From assembly GCA_030427485.1 (NCBI GenBank), contig JAUICG010000011.1, positions 87,422 to 151,421 on the forward strand: a stretch of DNA of 64,000 nt, written 5' to 3'. Every line of letters begins with the position of its first letter. Position 1 is the first letter of the stretch. Origin of the DNA: Gammaproteobacteria bacterium (lineage in GTDB: Bacteria > Pseudomonadota > Gammaproteobacteria > Pseudomonadales > Halieaceae). The translations under genes were made by a program, and so were the position numbers. The notes under the pieces were generated by a model that worked only from the letters and a program-made list of their open reading frames with translations, was not told the DNA's origin and did not search any database. Shown here piece by piece: positions 42,889 through 51,924 of this stretch.

Positions 42889-43575
42889 TCACGCATCAAT
42901 ACTTATCCTCAATCCGGCGGCCATCGCCAGCGGCGCCAGCGCAATGGCCAGGCACAACATCGCGCCCAGAATGGCCAGGTAGGGCGCCACGGGAAGCCCG
43001 CCGACGGCCGCCTGTACCGCCGCGCTGCCGAAGATGAGCACCGGCATATACAACGGCAGGATCAGCAGCGATATCAGCATGCCGCCACGCTTCAACCCGA
43101 CGGTGAGCGCTGCGCCAATGCCGCCGACCAGGCTGAGCACGGCTGTCCCCACCAGCAAACTCGCCACCAGCGCCGCGATGCCCTGCACTGGCAGGTTCAA
43201 CATCAACGCGAATAGCGGCGACACGACCGCCAGCAACAGGCCGGTAGTCAGCCAGTGCGCGCCGATATAGGCCAGCACCGACAAGAACAGCGGCTGCGGC
43301 GCCAGCAACAACTGCTCCAGGCTGCCGTCCTCGAAATCGCTGCGAAAAACACCGTCCGACGTCAACAGGTTGGATAACAGCGCGGTGATCCACAGTACAC
43401 CGGGGGCAAAGCCCGCGAGCGTGTCCGGCGACGGCCCCAGGCCAAGCGGAAACAGCGCCACGACCATCGCGAAAAAAAGCAGCGGGTTGCCGATCTCCAG
43501 CGGCCGCCGCACCGCCAGTAGCAGTTGCCGACGCAGCAGTCGAGCGCAAAACTGCATTGCACCGGGCCGCTTCAC
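42889..43575 (-). CDS. ccmB: Haem exporter permease CcmB
   Basis: Membrane permease partner of the CcmA ATPase in the CcmABC complex. 228 residues with six predicted helices; family segments are RRPLEIGNPLLFFAMVVALFPLGLGP, RSDFEDGSLEQLLLAPQPL and LPLYMPVLIFGSAA. It starts at a GTG overlapping the ccmA stop (GTGA). An internal ATG at 43557 (MQFCARLLRR) is an alternative start six residues in. Confidence 0.94.
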   Translation of the reverse strand: MKRPGAMQFCARLLRRQLLLAVRRPLEIGNPLLFFAMVVALFPLGLGPSPDTLAGFAPGVLWITALLSNLLTSDGVFRSDFEDGSLEQLLLAPQPLFLSVLAYIGAHWLTTGLLLAVVSPLFALMLNLPVQGIAALVASLLVGTAVLSLVGGIGAALTVGLKRGGMLISLLILPLYMPVLIFGSAAVQAAVGGLPVAPYLAILGAMLCLAIALAPLAMAAGLRISIDA

Positions 43576-44189
43576 GCGCGCTGGCCCGCACCGAGGTTCA
43601 GGTAGCGGACATCGCAGGGCACATCCAGCGCCTGGTGAGACGTCATCACCACCGCCCCTCCCCCGGCGACATGTGATCCCAGCAATGCCTGCAGTTCCTG
43701 GACGCCCGCTTTATCGATCGCGGTAAAGGGTTCGTCCAGCAGCCACAACGCGGCATCAGACAACAACAGGCGCGCCAGGTTCACCCGCCTGTGCTGACCG
43801 GCTGACAGCGTATGGCTGGCGACGTCCTCGTAGCCGTACAAGCCTACCCGCGCCAGGGCGGATTCAATCTGATGGCCGGCGTAGCGACCGTCTCCGCTGA
43901 CATGCAGGGCGAGGTTTTCCCGCGGCGTCAGCAGCGCCTTCAACGCACTTTGGTGTCCCAGGTACAACAAGGGCGCGCGGCGCTCAACGCGCCCGCCGAA
44001 ACCATAGCGGGACAACCCGCACAGAATCCGCAACAGACTGGTCTTACCCGCACCATTGGCGCCCTCGATCTGCCACAACTGGCCGCCACAGATGTCGAAT
44101 GACAAATCGCGGAACAACTCGCGTCCACCGCGTTCCAGGCACAATGACCGGGCCGCCAGCACCGGCGACCCGCTGATCTCGCCTGGCAC
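43572..44189 (-). CDS. ccmA: Haem exporter ATP-binding protein CcmA
   Basis: ABC ATPase of 205 residues: Walker A EGANGAGKTSLLRIL, signature HTLSAGQHRRVNLARLLLSDAALWLLDEPFTAIDK, and a switch histidine near TSHQALDV. The start codon is GTG and overlaps the ttcA stop TAG (TAGTG). First of the ccm genes and likely coupled to ttcA translation. Confidence 0.93.
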   Translation of the reverse strand: MPGEISGSPVLAARSLCLERGGRELFRDLSFDICGGQLWQIEGANGAGKTSLLRILCGLSRYGFGGRVERRAPLLYLGHQSALKALLTPRENLALHVSGDGRYAGHQIESALARVGLYGYEDVASHTLSAGQHRRVNLARLLLSDAALWLLDEPFTAIDKAGVQELQALLGSHVAGGGAVVMTSHQALDVPCDVRYLNLGAGQRA

Positions 44190-45031
44190 TAGAGGTTGAC
44201 CACCCTGATCGCGGGGACGTGCAGCTGCACGTCGCGCTCGATGCGGAGATTCTCGAAATCGAAGAGTTTGCGGTCACCCAACTGGGAGGGTGAGACATGG
44301 CAGATACTGCGAAAAATCGATTCCGTCCGCCCCGGGTATTCCCGCTCCCACTGTGCGAGCATCGCCTTGACCTGGACCCGCTGCAGGTGTGCCTGGGATC
44401 CGCAGAGGTTGCAGGGAATGATCGGGAACTCCCTGTACTCGGCGTAGCGCGCCAGCTCCTTCTCCCGACAATACGCCAGCGGCCGGATGACCACGTTCTG
44501 CTTGTCGTCACTCAGCAGTTTGGGCGGCATGGCCTTGAGTTTGCCGTTGAAGAACATATTCAGGAACAGTGTCTCGACGATGTCGTCACGGTGATGGCCC
44601 AGTGCGATCTTGGTGGCGCCGATGTCCTGGGCGAAGCCGTACAGGCTGCCGCGCCGCAGGCGCGAACACAATCCGCACGTTGTTTTCCCCTCGGGTACCA
44701 CTTCCTTTACGATACTGTAGGTATCCTTCTCCAGAACATAGTAGGGAACGCCAAGTGCGGACAAATAGGCGGGCAGCACCTCTTCGGGAAAACCGGGTTG
44801 TTTCTGGTCGAGGTTCACCGCCACCAGTTCGAAGTCGACCGGGGCGCTCTGCTGCAGATTGACCAATACATCCAGCATGCCGTAGGAGTCCTTGCCGCCC
44901 GACACGCAGACCATGACCTTGTCGCCCTGCTCAATCATATTGTAGTCGGCGATGGCTTTGCCCACGTTGCGACGCAAGCGTTTTTGCAGCTTGTTGAACT
45001 CGAGTTTGTCCTTGCGGGATAGTTCTCGCAC
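44189..45031 (-). CDS. ttcA: tRNA 2-thiocytidine(32) synthetase TtcA
   Basis: Installs 2-thiocytidine at tRNA position 32. The PP-loop SGGKDSYG (residues 44-51) and two CxxC pairs, Cys119/Cys122 (KTTCGLCSR) and Cys207/Cys210 (PCNLCGSQ), match the iron-sulfur TtcA family, as do ALGHHRDD and [13 protein letters not shown]. 280 residues. Probable minus-strand -10 TAAAAT at 45069-45064 upstream. The one-base overlap with ccmA ties it to the cytochrome c maturation operon. Confidence 0.96.
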   Translation of the reverse strand: MRELSRKDKLEFNKLQKRLRRNVGKAIADYNMIEQGDKVMVCVSGGKDSYGMLDVLVNLQQSAPVDFELVAVNLDQKQPGFPEEVLPAYLSALGVPYYVLEKDTYSIVKEVVPEGKTTCGLCSRLRRGSLYGFAQDIGATKIALGHHRDDIVETLFLNMFFNGKLKAMPPKLLSDDKQNVVIRPLAYCREKELARYAEYREFPIIPCNLCGSQAHLQRVQVKAMLAQWEREYPGRTESIFRSICHVSPSQLGDRKLFDFENLRIERDVQLHVPAIRVVNL

Positions 45032-45101
45032 AGTGATCGCCGTTAGTGCTTGATTTGGCGGGCATTTTACTTGCTAGTGCCCGGCCGCGTCCAGTTGTAG
45101 C

Positions 45102-45147
45102 CTTGTAATATCTCGGGATTGCCGTGACAATGGCGGTGGCTGCAATC
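45102..45147 (+). repeat. 46-bp upstream repeat, copy A (sulfatase side)
   Basis: This 46-bp segment matches 46815-46860 without gaps, 35 of 46 positions by my count. It contains TTGTAA (45103-45108), a 17-bp spacer and GACAAT (45126-45131), a plausible -35/-10 pair, then a conserved GGCGG. It ends 31 bp before the sulfatase GTG, almost the same distance as copy B to the malate dehydrogenase ATG. Confidence 0.65.
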
Positions 45148-45178
45148 AGCCTGTCCAACAACGCCGAATAAAGAGATT

Positions 45179-46732
45179 GTGATAGTTCGCTATTCATTTC
45201 TGACCACCTGGGCTCTGAGCATTTTGCTGTTCGGCTCATCCTGCGCGGAAGCCGCCGAGCAGCCGATTGGGCCGACCACCTCCACGCCAGTCGACAATAC
45301 CCTCCCTCCGGCAGAACCCGGGAAGCGCAACCTCCTGCTCATCGTAATCGATGACCTGAGACCGGAACTCGGCGTCTACGGCGGCCAGGCTATCTCACCG
45401 ACCCTTGATCGCCTGGCAGATGAGGGAGTGCGATTTGATAGCGCGTATGCGCCGATCTCGATCTGCAACCCGGCTCGCGCGGCGATATTCACCGGCAAGC
45501 ACCCCGACACTACATTGGTGTACGACAACGATGTGACATTCCGCGAAACGCTGCCCGATGTTGTCACACTTCCCCAATACTTCAGGCAGAATGGCTTCCG
45601 CACCGAGTATTACGGCAAGATCTTTCACGAAAAGCGGCGGGATGTCCCCAGTTGGGATGCCGGTGCAATGGGCGAGCTGACCGTCTGGAATCTGCCGGAA
45701 AACAAGGCGCTTGCCGCGGTAAAGGGGCAGCGAGGTCCGGCCTATGAGAAAGCGGACGTTCCCGATGACGCCTATCCGGAGGGTCGTGTAACCAGGGAGG
45801 GGCTGCGCGCCCTGCGCCGCCTGGCTGGTGGCGCCAAACCATTTTTCCTGGGGTTGGGCTACATCAAACCTCACCTCCCGTTTAACGCGCCATCGCGCTA
45901 TTGGGACCTCTACGACCGTGCCGCAATCAAACTTTCCGAGCAGCCGGTACCCGCTGAGGGACAACCGCGAGTCGCCGGATACAATTCGGGCGAGCTAAAG
46001 AGTTATTACGGAATCCCCGAAAGCATCGATGACTTGACTGAATCACAGTCTCGAACGCTCGTACACGGCTACCTCGCCTGCGTCAGTTATGTGGATGCAC
46101 AGGTAAACCGGGTACTACGGGAACTGGACGAGCTTGGCCTCGCCGAAAGTACCGCCGTGGTGGTTTGGGGCGACCACGGCTACAAGCTCGGCGACCAGGC
46201 ATCCTGGGCAAAACAATCCAACTTTGAAATCGATACACGTGTGCCGCTGATATTCCGTGTGCCGTGGATACCGACCCGGGGCGTGGTAAAACAAAACGTG
46301 GGCTTGCTTGACCTTTATCCGACTCTCACGGAGGTATTTGGCCTCGCACTTCCCGCCGGGCTCCATGGAGACAGCTTTCTCACGGCGCTGGAGGACCCGG
46401 CGAGCGACGACGGGCGTGCAACACTGAGCCAGATTCGCCGCGGCGACGTGATGGGCTATTCGGTTCGCCTGGGGAGGTTTCGTTATACACGCTGGCAACT
46501 GGGAGATGTAACGGTTGCCGAGGAACTCTACGATCACTCCCGGGGAGCCGCCGCACGCGTCAATCAGGTACGCGAACCAGAACGCCGGGAAGACCTTCGA
46601 CGCCTCGCTGAACAACTGGATGCGAAAATCGCTGAAGGACGACCGGCAGATGCGGCCGATGTACACTGGCTGGAAAAACTGATAATACGAGGCCGGTTGT
46701 TCTTCAACAATCCTTACGACGATGCGGCGTAA
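45179..46732 (+). CDS. Cys-type sulfatase (iduronate-2-sulfatase-like)
   Basis: A 517-residue secreted hydrolase of the alkaline phosphatase/sulfatase superfamily. The N-terminus has a signal or lipoprotein-like segment (LLFGSSCAEA). Motifs are LLIVIDDLRPELGVYGG (metal Asp pair), the formylglycine site C96NPAR in ICNPARAAIFTGKHPDTT, GKIFHEK, LGYIKPHLPFNAP and WGDHGYKLGDQASWAKQ. The Cys-x-Pro-x-Arg requires formylglycine-generating enzyme or anSME; none is in the window. It probably cleaves sulfate esters from algal polysaccharides, but the substrate is not inferable. The start codon is GTG. Confidence 0.82.
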   Translation: MIVRYSFLTTWALSILLFGSSCAEAAEQPIGPTTSTPVDNTLPPAEPGKRNLLLIVIDDLRPELGVYGGQAISPTLDRLADEGVRFDSAYAPISICNPARAAIFTGKHPDTTLVYDNDVTFRETLPDVVTLPQYFRQNGFRTEYYGKIFHEKRRDVPSWDAGAMGELTVWNLPENKALAAVKGQRGPAYEKADVPDDAYPEGRVTREGLRALRRLAGGAKPFFLGLGYIKPHLPFNAPSRYWDLYDRAAIKLSEQPVPAEGQPRVAGYNSGELKSYYGIPESIDDLTESQSRTLVHGYLACVSYVDAQVNRVLRELDELGLAESTAVVVWGDHGYKLGDQASWAKQSNFEIDTRVPLIFRVPWIPTRGVVKQNVGLLDLYPTLTEVFGLALPAGLHGDSFLTALEDPASDDGRATLSQIRRGDVMGYSVRLGRFRYTRWQLGDVTVAEELYDHSRGAAARVNQVREPERREDLRRLAEQLDAKIAEGRPADAADVHWLEKLIIRGRLFFNNPYDDAA

Positions 46733-46814
46733 TGCGACTGGCGCACTAGCCTGTTTTCGGGATTCGCGCAGATAGGCCAGGTTTCCCGCCATTGTGGCGA
46801 CAAACGGTTACCAA

Positions 46815-46860
46815 CTTGTAATTTGGCCGATTTGCCACGACAATGGCGGCCGCTGAAATC
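46815..46860 (+). repeat. 46-bp upstream repeat, copy B (malate dehydrogenase side)
   Basis: Gapless partner of 45102-45147. TTGTAA (46816-46821), 17-bp spacer and GACAAT (46839-46844) followed by GGCGG are conserved, with variation concentrated in the spacer. It ends 32 bp before the malate dehydrogenase ATG. Likely a shared promoter type; whether it is regulatory or a recombination footprint is open. Confidence 0.65.
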
Positions 46861-46892
46861 CGCTACCCTACTTCTATGAGGATCACTCCCCC

Positions 46893-47873
46893 ATGAAACA
46901 ACCTGTTCGTGTGACCGTTACCGGTGCAGCCGGCCAGATTGGCTATGCACTCGTTTTCCGCATTGCCTCCGGCGCCATGCTCGGCGATGACCAGCCGGTG
47001 ATACTGCAACTGCTGGATATCACACCGGCCATGGAGGCGCTCGAAGGCGTAAGAATGGAGCTCGAAGACTGCGCGTTTCCGCTGCTGGCGGGGATTGTCT
47101 GCACCGACGACCCGAACACCGGTTTCAAGGACTCGGATTACGCACTGCTGGTGGGCGCGCGGCCGCGCGGTCCCGGCATGGAGCGCAAGGACCTGCTGGA
47201 AGCCAATGCGGCGATCTTCTCGGTACAGGGCAAGGCGATCAACGACCACGCCAGCAGAAACATCAAGGTGCTCGTGGTGGGCAATCCCGCCAACACCAAT
47301 GCTCTGATCACGCAGCGCAACGCGCCGGATATCAACCCGCACAATTTCACGGCCATGACACGGCTGGACCACAACCGGGCGAAGACACAGATAGCGCTCA
47401 AGACTGGCAAGACGGTCAACGACGTCAGCAATATGACGATCTGGGGCAATCACTCCGCCACCCAGTACCCCGACCTGTTCAATGCGAAGGTAAACGGCGA
47501 ACCGGCCATCAAGCTGGTCGACCAGGCGTGGTATGAAAACGAATTCATTCCGGTAGTGCAGCAACGCGGCGCTGCCATCATCAAGGCGCGCGGCGCCTCC
47601 TCGGCCGCTTCCGCTGCCAATGCGGCTATCGGGCATATGCGCTCCTGGGTACTGGGTACCGAAGGCGACGACTGGGTCTCCATGGGCGTGCAGTCCGACG
47701 GCTCCTACGGCATCCAGGAAGGCCTGATCTATTCCTTCCCCTGTCGCTGCAGTGACGGCGAATGGACGATCGTACAGAGTGCGGAGATCGGTGATTTCAG
47801 CCGCGCGAAAATGAGCGCCACCGAACAGGAACTGGCGGAAGAGCGGGACGCGGTCAAGCATTTGCTGCCGTAA
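46893..47873 (+). CDS. mdh: Malate dehydrogenase (NAD-dependent)
   Basis: Oxidises malate to oxaloacetate. The 326-residue protein is the LDH-like/cytosolic-MDH type: [20 protein letters not shown] (NAD site, residues 8-27), [44 protein letters not shown] with substrate arginines, [22 protein letters not shown] and the catalytic His187 in [12 protein letters not shown]. Completes, with gltA and sdh-suc, much of the TCA cycle in the window. Promoter repeat immediately upstream. Confidence 0.97.
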   Translation: MKQPVRVTVTGAAGQIGYALVFRIASGAMLGDDQPVILQLLDITPAMEALEGVRMELEDCAFPLLAGIVCTDDPNTGFKDSDYALLVGARPRGPGMERKDLLEANAAIFSVQGKAINDHASRNIKVLVVGNPANTNALITQRNAPDINPHNFTAMTRLDHNRAKTQIALKTGKTVNDVSNMTIWGNHSATQYPDLFNAKVNGEPAIKLVDQAWYENEFIPVVQQRGAAIIKARGASSAASAANAAIGHMRSWVLGTEGDDWVSMGVQSDGSYGIQEGLIYSFPCRCSDGEWTIVQSAEIGDFSRAKMSATEQELAEERDAVKHLLP

Positions 47874-47933
47874 ATCACCGGCAGGGACCCATGGCGGAGC
47901 CTGGGGGGCTTGGGAGTTCCTCGCGGTTGCGGC

Positions 47934-48011
47934 GGCGAGCGGCAGCGGGTATGCCCCGCTCGCTCAACTGAAAAGGCTATTCGCCGCGGTGCATACCCAC
48001 TGCCGCTCGCC
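47934..48011. repeat. 78-bp palindromic element, copy 1
   Basis: A 21-bp arm at 47934-47954 pairs with 47991-48011 with one mismatch and encloses a 36-nt loop (47955-47990). The loop shares CCCGCT, GCTCAAC, AAAAGGC and ATTCGCCGC with copy 2. The arms differ from copy 2 by paired, compensating changes, while the loop-proximal GTATGC/GCATAC is identical. It lies between mdh and the TetR gene, ending 30 bp before the TetR ATG. It has no T-tract, so is not a standard terminator. I do not recognise the family. Confidence 0.75.
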
Positions 48012-48041
48012 TCGGATCTCAACAGGGGTTAAGCTTACGCG

Positions 48042-48665
48042 ATGACTGAAACTGCCGCTTCCAGGAACTACCATCACGGCAACCTTCGCGCCGAGTTGCT
48101 CACCACCGCTATCGAACAGTTGCAGGATACCGGTGTCGAGGAACTCAGCCTGCGCGCTCTGGCGCGGGCGGTAGGTGTTTCCCAGACCGCCCCTTATCGC
48201 CATTTTGCCGACAAGGGTGAACTGCTGGCGGCAATGGCAACCATCGGCTACCGGGGGCTTCTCGAAGCGCTGCGTGACGCCGCGGCCAACACCGGCGACT
48301 GTCCGCAGGAGCAGTTACTGGCCTTTGCCCAGGCCTACGTTGACTACGCGGCGCGCAATCCGCAACTGTTCAAGTTGATGTTTGGCCCGGCGGTACAACC
48401 CACCGTGAAATACCCCGAATTACGCAAAGCCAGCCGCGACACCCTGCAACTGGTACAGGACATCATGCAGCACGGCGTCCAGAGCGGCGTGTTCCGACAG
48501 GTAGATGATATCGCCTATATGGCGAATTCAGCCTGGTCCGCCATTTACGGCCTCTCCACACTGCTGGTCGATGCCCCCGAACTGTTCGAGCGCTACATCG
48601 ACCTGCAGCGCCAGGTGAAGCTGGGTGTACAGATCTTCCTCGACGGCGTCAGCTATTCCCGTTAG
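48042..48665 (+). CDS. TetR/AcrR-family transcriptional regulator
   Basis: 207 residues. N-terminal helix-turn-helix (about residues 15-60) with [49 protein letters not shown] and the family HF/F signature. The C-terminal ligand domain has the WHG-like tryptophan-glycine region ([21 protein letters not shown]). It lies alone, with no flanking efflux gene on the same strand; the target is unknown. A TAAGCTTA palindrome is upstream at 48030-48037. Confidence 0.88.
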   Translation: MTETAASRNYHHGNLRAELLTTAIEQLQDTGVEELSLRALARAVGVSQTAPYRHFADKGELLAAMATIGYRGLLEALRDAAANTGDCPQEQLLAFAQAYVDYAARNPQLFKLMFGPAVQPTVKYPELRKASRDTLQLVQDIMQHGVQSGVFRQVDDIAYMANSAWSAIYGLSTLLVDAPELFERYIDLQRQVKLGVQIFLDGVSYSR

Positions 48666-48780
48666 CCCGCCTCGCTCAAAGCGCTGACGACACTGAACGG
48701 TATGAGTGGCCACACCGCCGCCGGCCGACTATCGAAGTGAGATCACCGACCCCACAGTGTCGATGACTGTAGAGTCGGTA

Positions 48781-51255
48781 TCAAAGCTCCCGCAACACCC
48801 TCACCGGTGGCGTCGACACCACCCGCAGGCAACTGAAGACTCCAAGTGCGCCGATGACGAGCGCCCCGCTGAACACCCCGACCGGCCACAGCCACGGCGT
48901 CGGCGAGTAATCCATTTCCATCACCAGGGTCTGCAGTATGAACACCGACACCTCCGCAGCCATCGTGGCAAGCAGGCCGGCAAACAGGCCCAGAGTCGCA
49001 AACTCGATTAACAGGCCGCCGAGGATCAGGCGTCGCTGCGCACCCAGCGCGCGCAGGATGGCGCTTTCGTGCACCCGTGCATCGACACTGGCCTGCACGC
49101 CGGCGACCAGCACCAGGCCGCCCGCTGCCAGGATCACCACGAGCACCAGGTTGATCGCCGCGGATACCTGGTAGATGATCGTGCGAATCTGCTCCACGAC
49201 CACATCCATCTCAATCACGGTCACGGTCGGGAAACTGCGAATAAAACGGTTCAGAAACCCCTTGTCCGCCTCGTCCAGATGAAAGCTGGTCATGAAGGTT
49301 GCGGGAAAGTCCGCCAGCAGACGCGGCGGAAAAACGAGGAAAAAATTGGGCCGCATGGACTGCCACTGCAACTGCCGGATACTGGCAACGCGCGCCTCAA
49401 GCGGCTGCGATCCCACCAGGAAGCCGACCTCGTCACCCACTTCGAGACCCATGCGCTCGGCAAATTCCTCTTCCAGGGAAACCAGCGGCTCATCGCTACC
49501 CGGTGCCCACCACTCACCGGCCAGCAGCCGATTTTCATTGGGCAGGGTATCGGACCAGGTGAAATTGATCTCGCGCTGGCGGCGCCCCTCCTGCACATCG
49601 TCCGTGCTCGGCAACTCTTCGCCCTTGACGGACATAATTCGCCCGCGAATCATCGGGTAGAACGGCTCGCTGGTGATATCTTCCACGCGCAGCAATTGCT
49701 CTATCGCCTGCACATTCTCGGGCCCGATATTGATCATGAAGTGATTGGGCGCATCCTCGGGAAGCTGCGCCTGCCACTCGTCGATGAGCGAGGTACGCAC
49801 CAGTAACAATACCAGCAGCATCATAATCGCCATCGCAAATATGACTACCTGCAACGCGTTCGCGTTGCCCCTGCGCTGCAACCCGGCCAGCGCGAGGCGC
49901 CAGATACTGCCGGCGCTCATACCCACCAGGCGACCGCCGCGCAGCAGGGTAAGCGCCAGGCAAAAGCCGAGTCCGACGGTAAGCCCAAGGCCCGCCAGCA
50001 CCGCGAGGGTAAGCTTCCAGTCCTGGCTGTACCACCACATCAACAGCGTTACCGCCAGCAAGCCCAACACGTAATCGAAAAAGGCGCGGCGATTCTCCAT
50101 GGGCAAGTCACGGCGCAGCACTCGCAGCGGACTGGCGTGCCCCAGTCGCCGCAGCGGCGGCCAGGCGAAACAGAACAGGCAGGTCAGCGAGGTGACTGCG
50201 CCGATAGCATACGGCCTGATCCCGCTGGGGCCGGGCTGTACCGGCAATTGCTCGGCGAACAGCGAAAAGAACAACGCCTGAATGCCCCACCCGACCAGGC
50301 ACCCGAGCAGCGTGGCGATTGCGCCGAGCAACAGCAAACTGCTGCCGTACAAGCGGTTTACCGCACCGGAGGTGGCCCCGAGGCTCTTGATGATGGCCAC
50401 GTAATCGTGGTGCCGCTCACTGAATCGCCGCGCCGCCAGCGCAACGGCGACACCCGCCAATACCACGGCCAGGCTGCCGGCAAGCAGCAGGAAACTTTCG
50501 GCCCGGTCCAGCGCGCTGCCGATTCCGGGCTGCCCCTCCTCAACGGTGACCGCGCGCTGCCCCTCCTGCAGCCGGGGATCCAGCCACTCCCTGAACGAGG
50601 CCACGGCAGCGGTTTCACCCGCGTAGAGTTGACGATACTCCACCCGGCTGCCGGGCTGCACCACCCCGGTGGCGGGAATATCGCTGTAGTGCATCACCAC
50701 TCTGGGGCCGTAACCATAGAAGGAAGAGCCCTGGTCAGGTTCTGTGCGCGCCGCGGCGACTGCGATAAAGCTCGCCTCGCCGATGGTGACTTCATCGCCG
50801 ACAGCCACATCCAGCAAGGCGAACAGGCGCGAGTCCAACCAGACTTCTCCACGCCCGGGGCCGGTGTCGGCGGCCAGCACTGTACCGAAGGGTGCCTGAC
50901 TGTAGGTCATTTCACCGCGCAGCGGGTAGGCGTCGCTGACTGCCTTGACCGATGCCAGTGCCATGGCATCATCGCCGGCGTACACCATGGAGGGAAATTG
51001 CAGCGTCAACGCCTGCTGCAGACCGCTTCGCTCAGCCGCCAGCAGCCAGTCCGCGGGCAGTTCCCGGCCGCCTGTCACCACCAGGTCGGCGGCCAGGAAG
51101 CGGTGGCTTTCCTGCTCCAGCGCATTCTGCAGCCGCGTGGTGAATGCGCTGATACCGGAGACCACGCCCACGGCGAGCACCAGCGCCATCACCAGCACTC
51201 CCAATTCCCCGCCGCGCCAGTCCCGCGCCAGCATTTTTGTCGCCGTCATCGACAC
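48781..51255 (-). CDS. ybbP: ABC transporter permease, FtsX-like (YbbP type)
   Basis: An 824-residue permease with two FtsX/MacB-type domains. Hydrophobic helices are at the N-terminus (LGVLVMALVLAVGVVSGISAF), in the centre (SFLLLAGSLAVVLAGVAVALAARRFSERHHDYVAIIKSLGA) and the C-terminus (AAINLVLVVILAAGGLVLVAGVQASVDARVHESAILRALGAQRRLILGGLL), separated by large periplasmic regions. This is the E. coli YbbP layout. It starts at GTG (51255) or an ATG two codons in. It pairs with the YbbA-like ATPase 7 bp upstream. Confidence 0.9.
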   Translation of the reverse strand: MSMTATKMLARDWRGGELGVLVMALVLAVGVVSGISAFTTRLQNALEQESHRFLAADLVVTGGRELPADWLLAAERSGLQQALTLQFPSMVYAGDDAMALASVKAVSDAYPLRGEMTYSQAPFGTVLAADTGPGRGEVWLDSRLFALLDVAVGDEVTIGEASFIAVAAARTEPDQGSSFYGYGPRVVMHYSDIPATGVVQPGSRVEYRQLYAGETAAVASFREWLDPRLQEGQRAVTVEEGQPGIGSALDRAESFLLLAGSLAVVLAGVAVALAARRFSERHHDYVAIIKSLGATSGAVNRLYGSSLLLLGAIATLLGCLVGWGIQALFFSLFAEQLPVQPGPSGIRPYAIGAVTSLTCLFCFAWPPLRRLGHASPLRVLRRDLPMENRRAFFDYVLGLLAVTLLMWWYSQDWKLTLAVLAGLGLTVGLGFCLALTLLRGGRLVGMSAGSIWRLALAGLQRRGNANALQVVIFAMAIMMLLVLLLVRTSLIDEWQAQLPEDAPNHFMINIGPENVQAIEQLLRVEDITSEPFYPMIRGRIMSVKGEELPSTDDVQEGRRQREINFTWSDTLPNENRLLAGEWWAPGSDEPLVSLEEEFAERMGLEVGDEVGFLVGSQPLEARVASIRQLQWQSMRPNFFLVFPPRLLADFPATFMTSFHLDEADKGFLNRFIRSFPTVTVIEMDVVVEQIRTIIYQVSAAINLVLVVILAAGGLVLVAGVQASVDARVHESAILRALGAQRRLILGGLLIEFATLGLFAGLLATMAAEVSVFILQTLVMEMDYSPTPWLWPVGVFSGALVIGALGVFSCLRVVSTPPVRVLREL

Positions 51256-51261
51256 CGGACT

Positions 51262-51924
51262 CTACTCCCCCACCAGCGCACCGCCATCCAGGCGCAGTCG
51301 CCGCTGGCAACGCTCCGCCAGGGCCTGGTCATGCGTTACCAGAACGAGCGTCGTACCCTCCTCCCGATTGAGTTCGAACAGGAGATCAATGATGTGCTCA
51401 CCCGTGGTGGTATCCAGGTTGCCGGTCGGTTCGTCGGCGAACAGTATCGCGGGCTTGGAGGCAAACGCGCGCGCCAGCGCAACCCGCTGCTGCTCTCCCC
51501 CCGACAATTGCAGTGGATAATGCCCCGTCCGGGCAGCCAGGCCGACACGCTGCAGATAGTGCCGCGCCTGTTCCTCGACACTGTTCTGTCCCTGCAGTTC
51601 CAGCGGCAGCATCACATTCTCCAATGCCGTCAACGCGGGCAGCAACTGAAACGACTGGAATACAAAACCGATATGCTGGCCGCGAAAGCGCGCCCGATCG
51701 TCCTCATCCAGCGCGCCGATATCAGTGCCGTTTATTGCAACGCTGCCAGCCGTGGCCTCGTCGAGCCCGGCGAGCAGGCCCAACAGCGTCGATTTGCCGG
51801 AGCCGGATGCGCCGATGATGGCGACGGATTCGCCCGACTTGATTTCCAGCGTAATCCCTTTCAGTATCTCCAGCTCAGTGCCCGCCATCGGGACCCGTTT
51901 CTGGAGATTTTCACACTTGATCAT
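51262..51924 (-). CDS. ybbA: ABC transporter ATP-binding protein (YbbA type)
   Basis: A 220-residue MacB/LolD-type ATPase: Walker A GASGSGKSTLLGLLAG, Q-loop VFQSFQLLPALTALENVMLPLEL, signature LSGGEQQRVALARAFASKPAILFADEPTGNLD and the switch His VTHDQALAERC. The ATG at 51924 has an AAGGGATG SD. It is divergent from tesA with overlapping start codons, the same neighbourhood order as E. coli ybbA/tesA. The natural substrate is not established. Confidence 0.92.
   Translation of the reverse strand: MIKCENLQKRVPMAGTELEILKGITLEIKSGESVAIIGASGSGKSTLLGLLAGLDEATAGSVAINGTDIGALDEDDRARFRGQHIGFVFQSFQLLPALTALENVMLPLELQGQNSVEEQARHYLQRVGLAARTGHYPLQLSGGEQQRVALARAFASKPAILFADEPTGNLDTTTGEHIIDLLFELNREEGTTLVLVTHDQALAERCQRRLRLDGGALVGE

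Noticed and set aside
45102..45147. Transposon end flanking the sulfatase gene
   Set aside because: The two copies are direct, only about three-quarters identical, and contain a promoter-like pattern. No inverted terminal repeat or transposase was seen, so mobile-element ends are not supported, though a recombination footprint stays possible.
46863..47861. Minus-strand frame opposite malate dehydrogenase
   Set aside because: Shadow of mdh, no domain seen.
47934..48011. Rho-independent terminator or tRNA-like structure
   Set aside because: No T-tract follows the stem, the loop is 36 nt long, and no cloverleaf can be drawn. It is better read as a repeat element.
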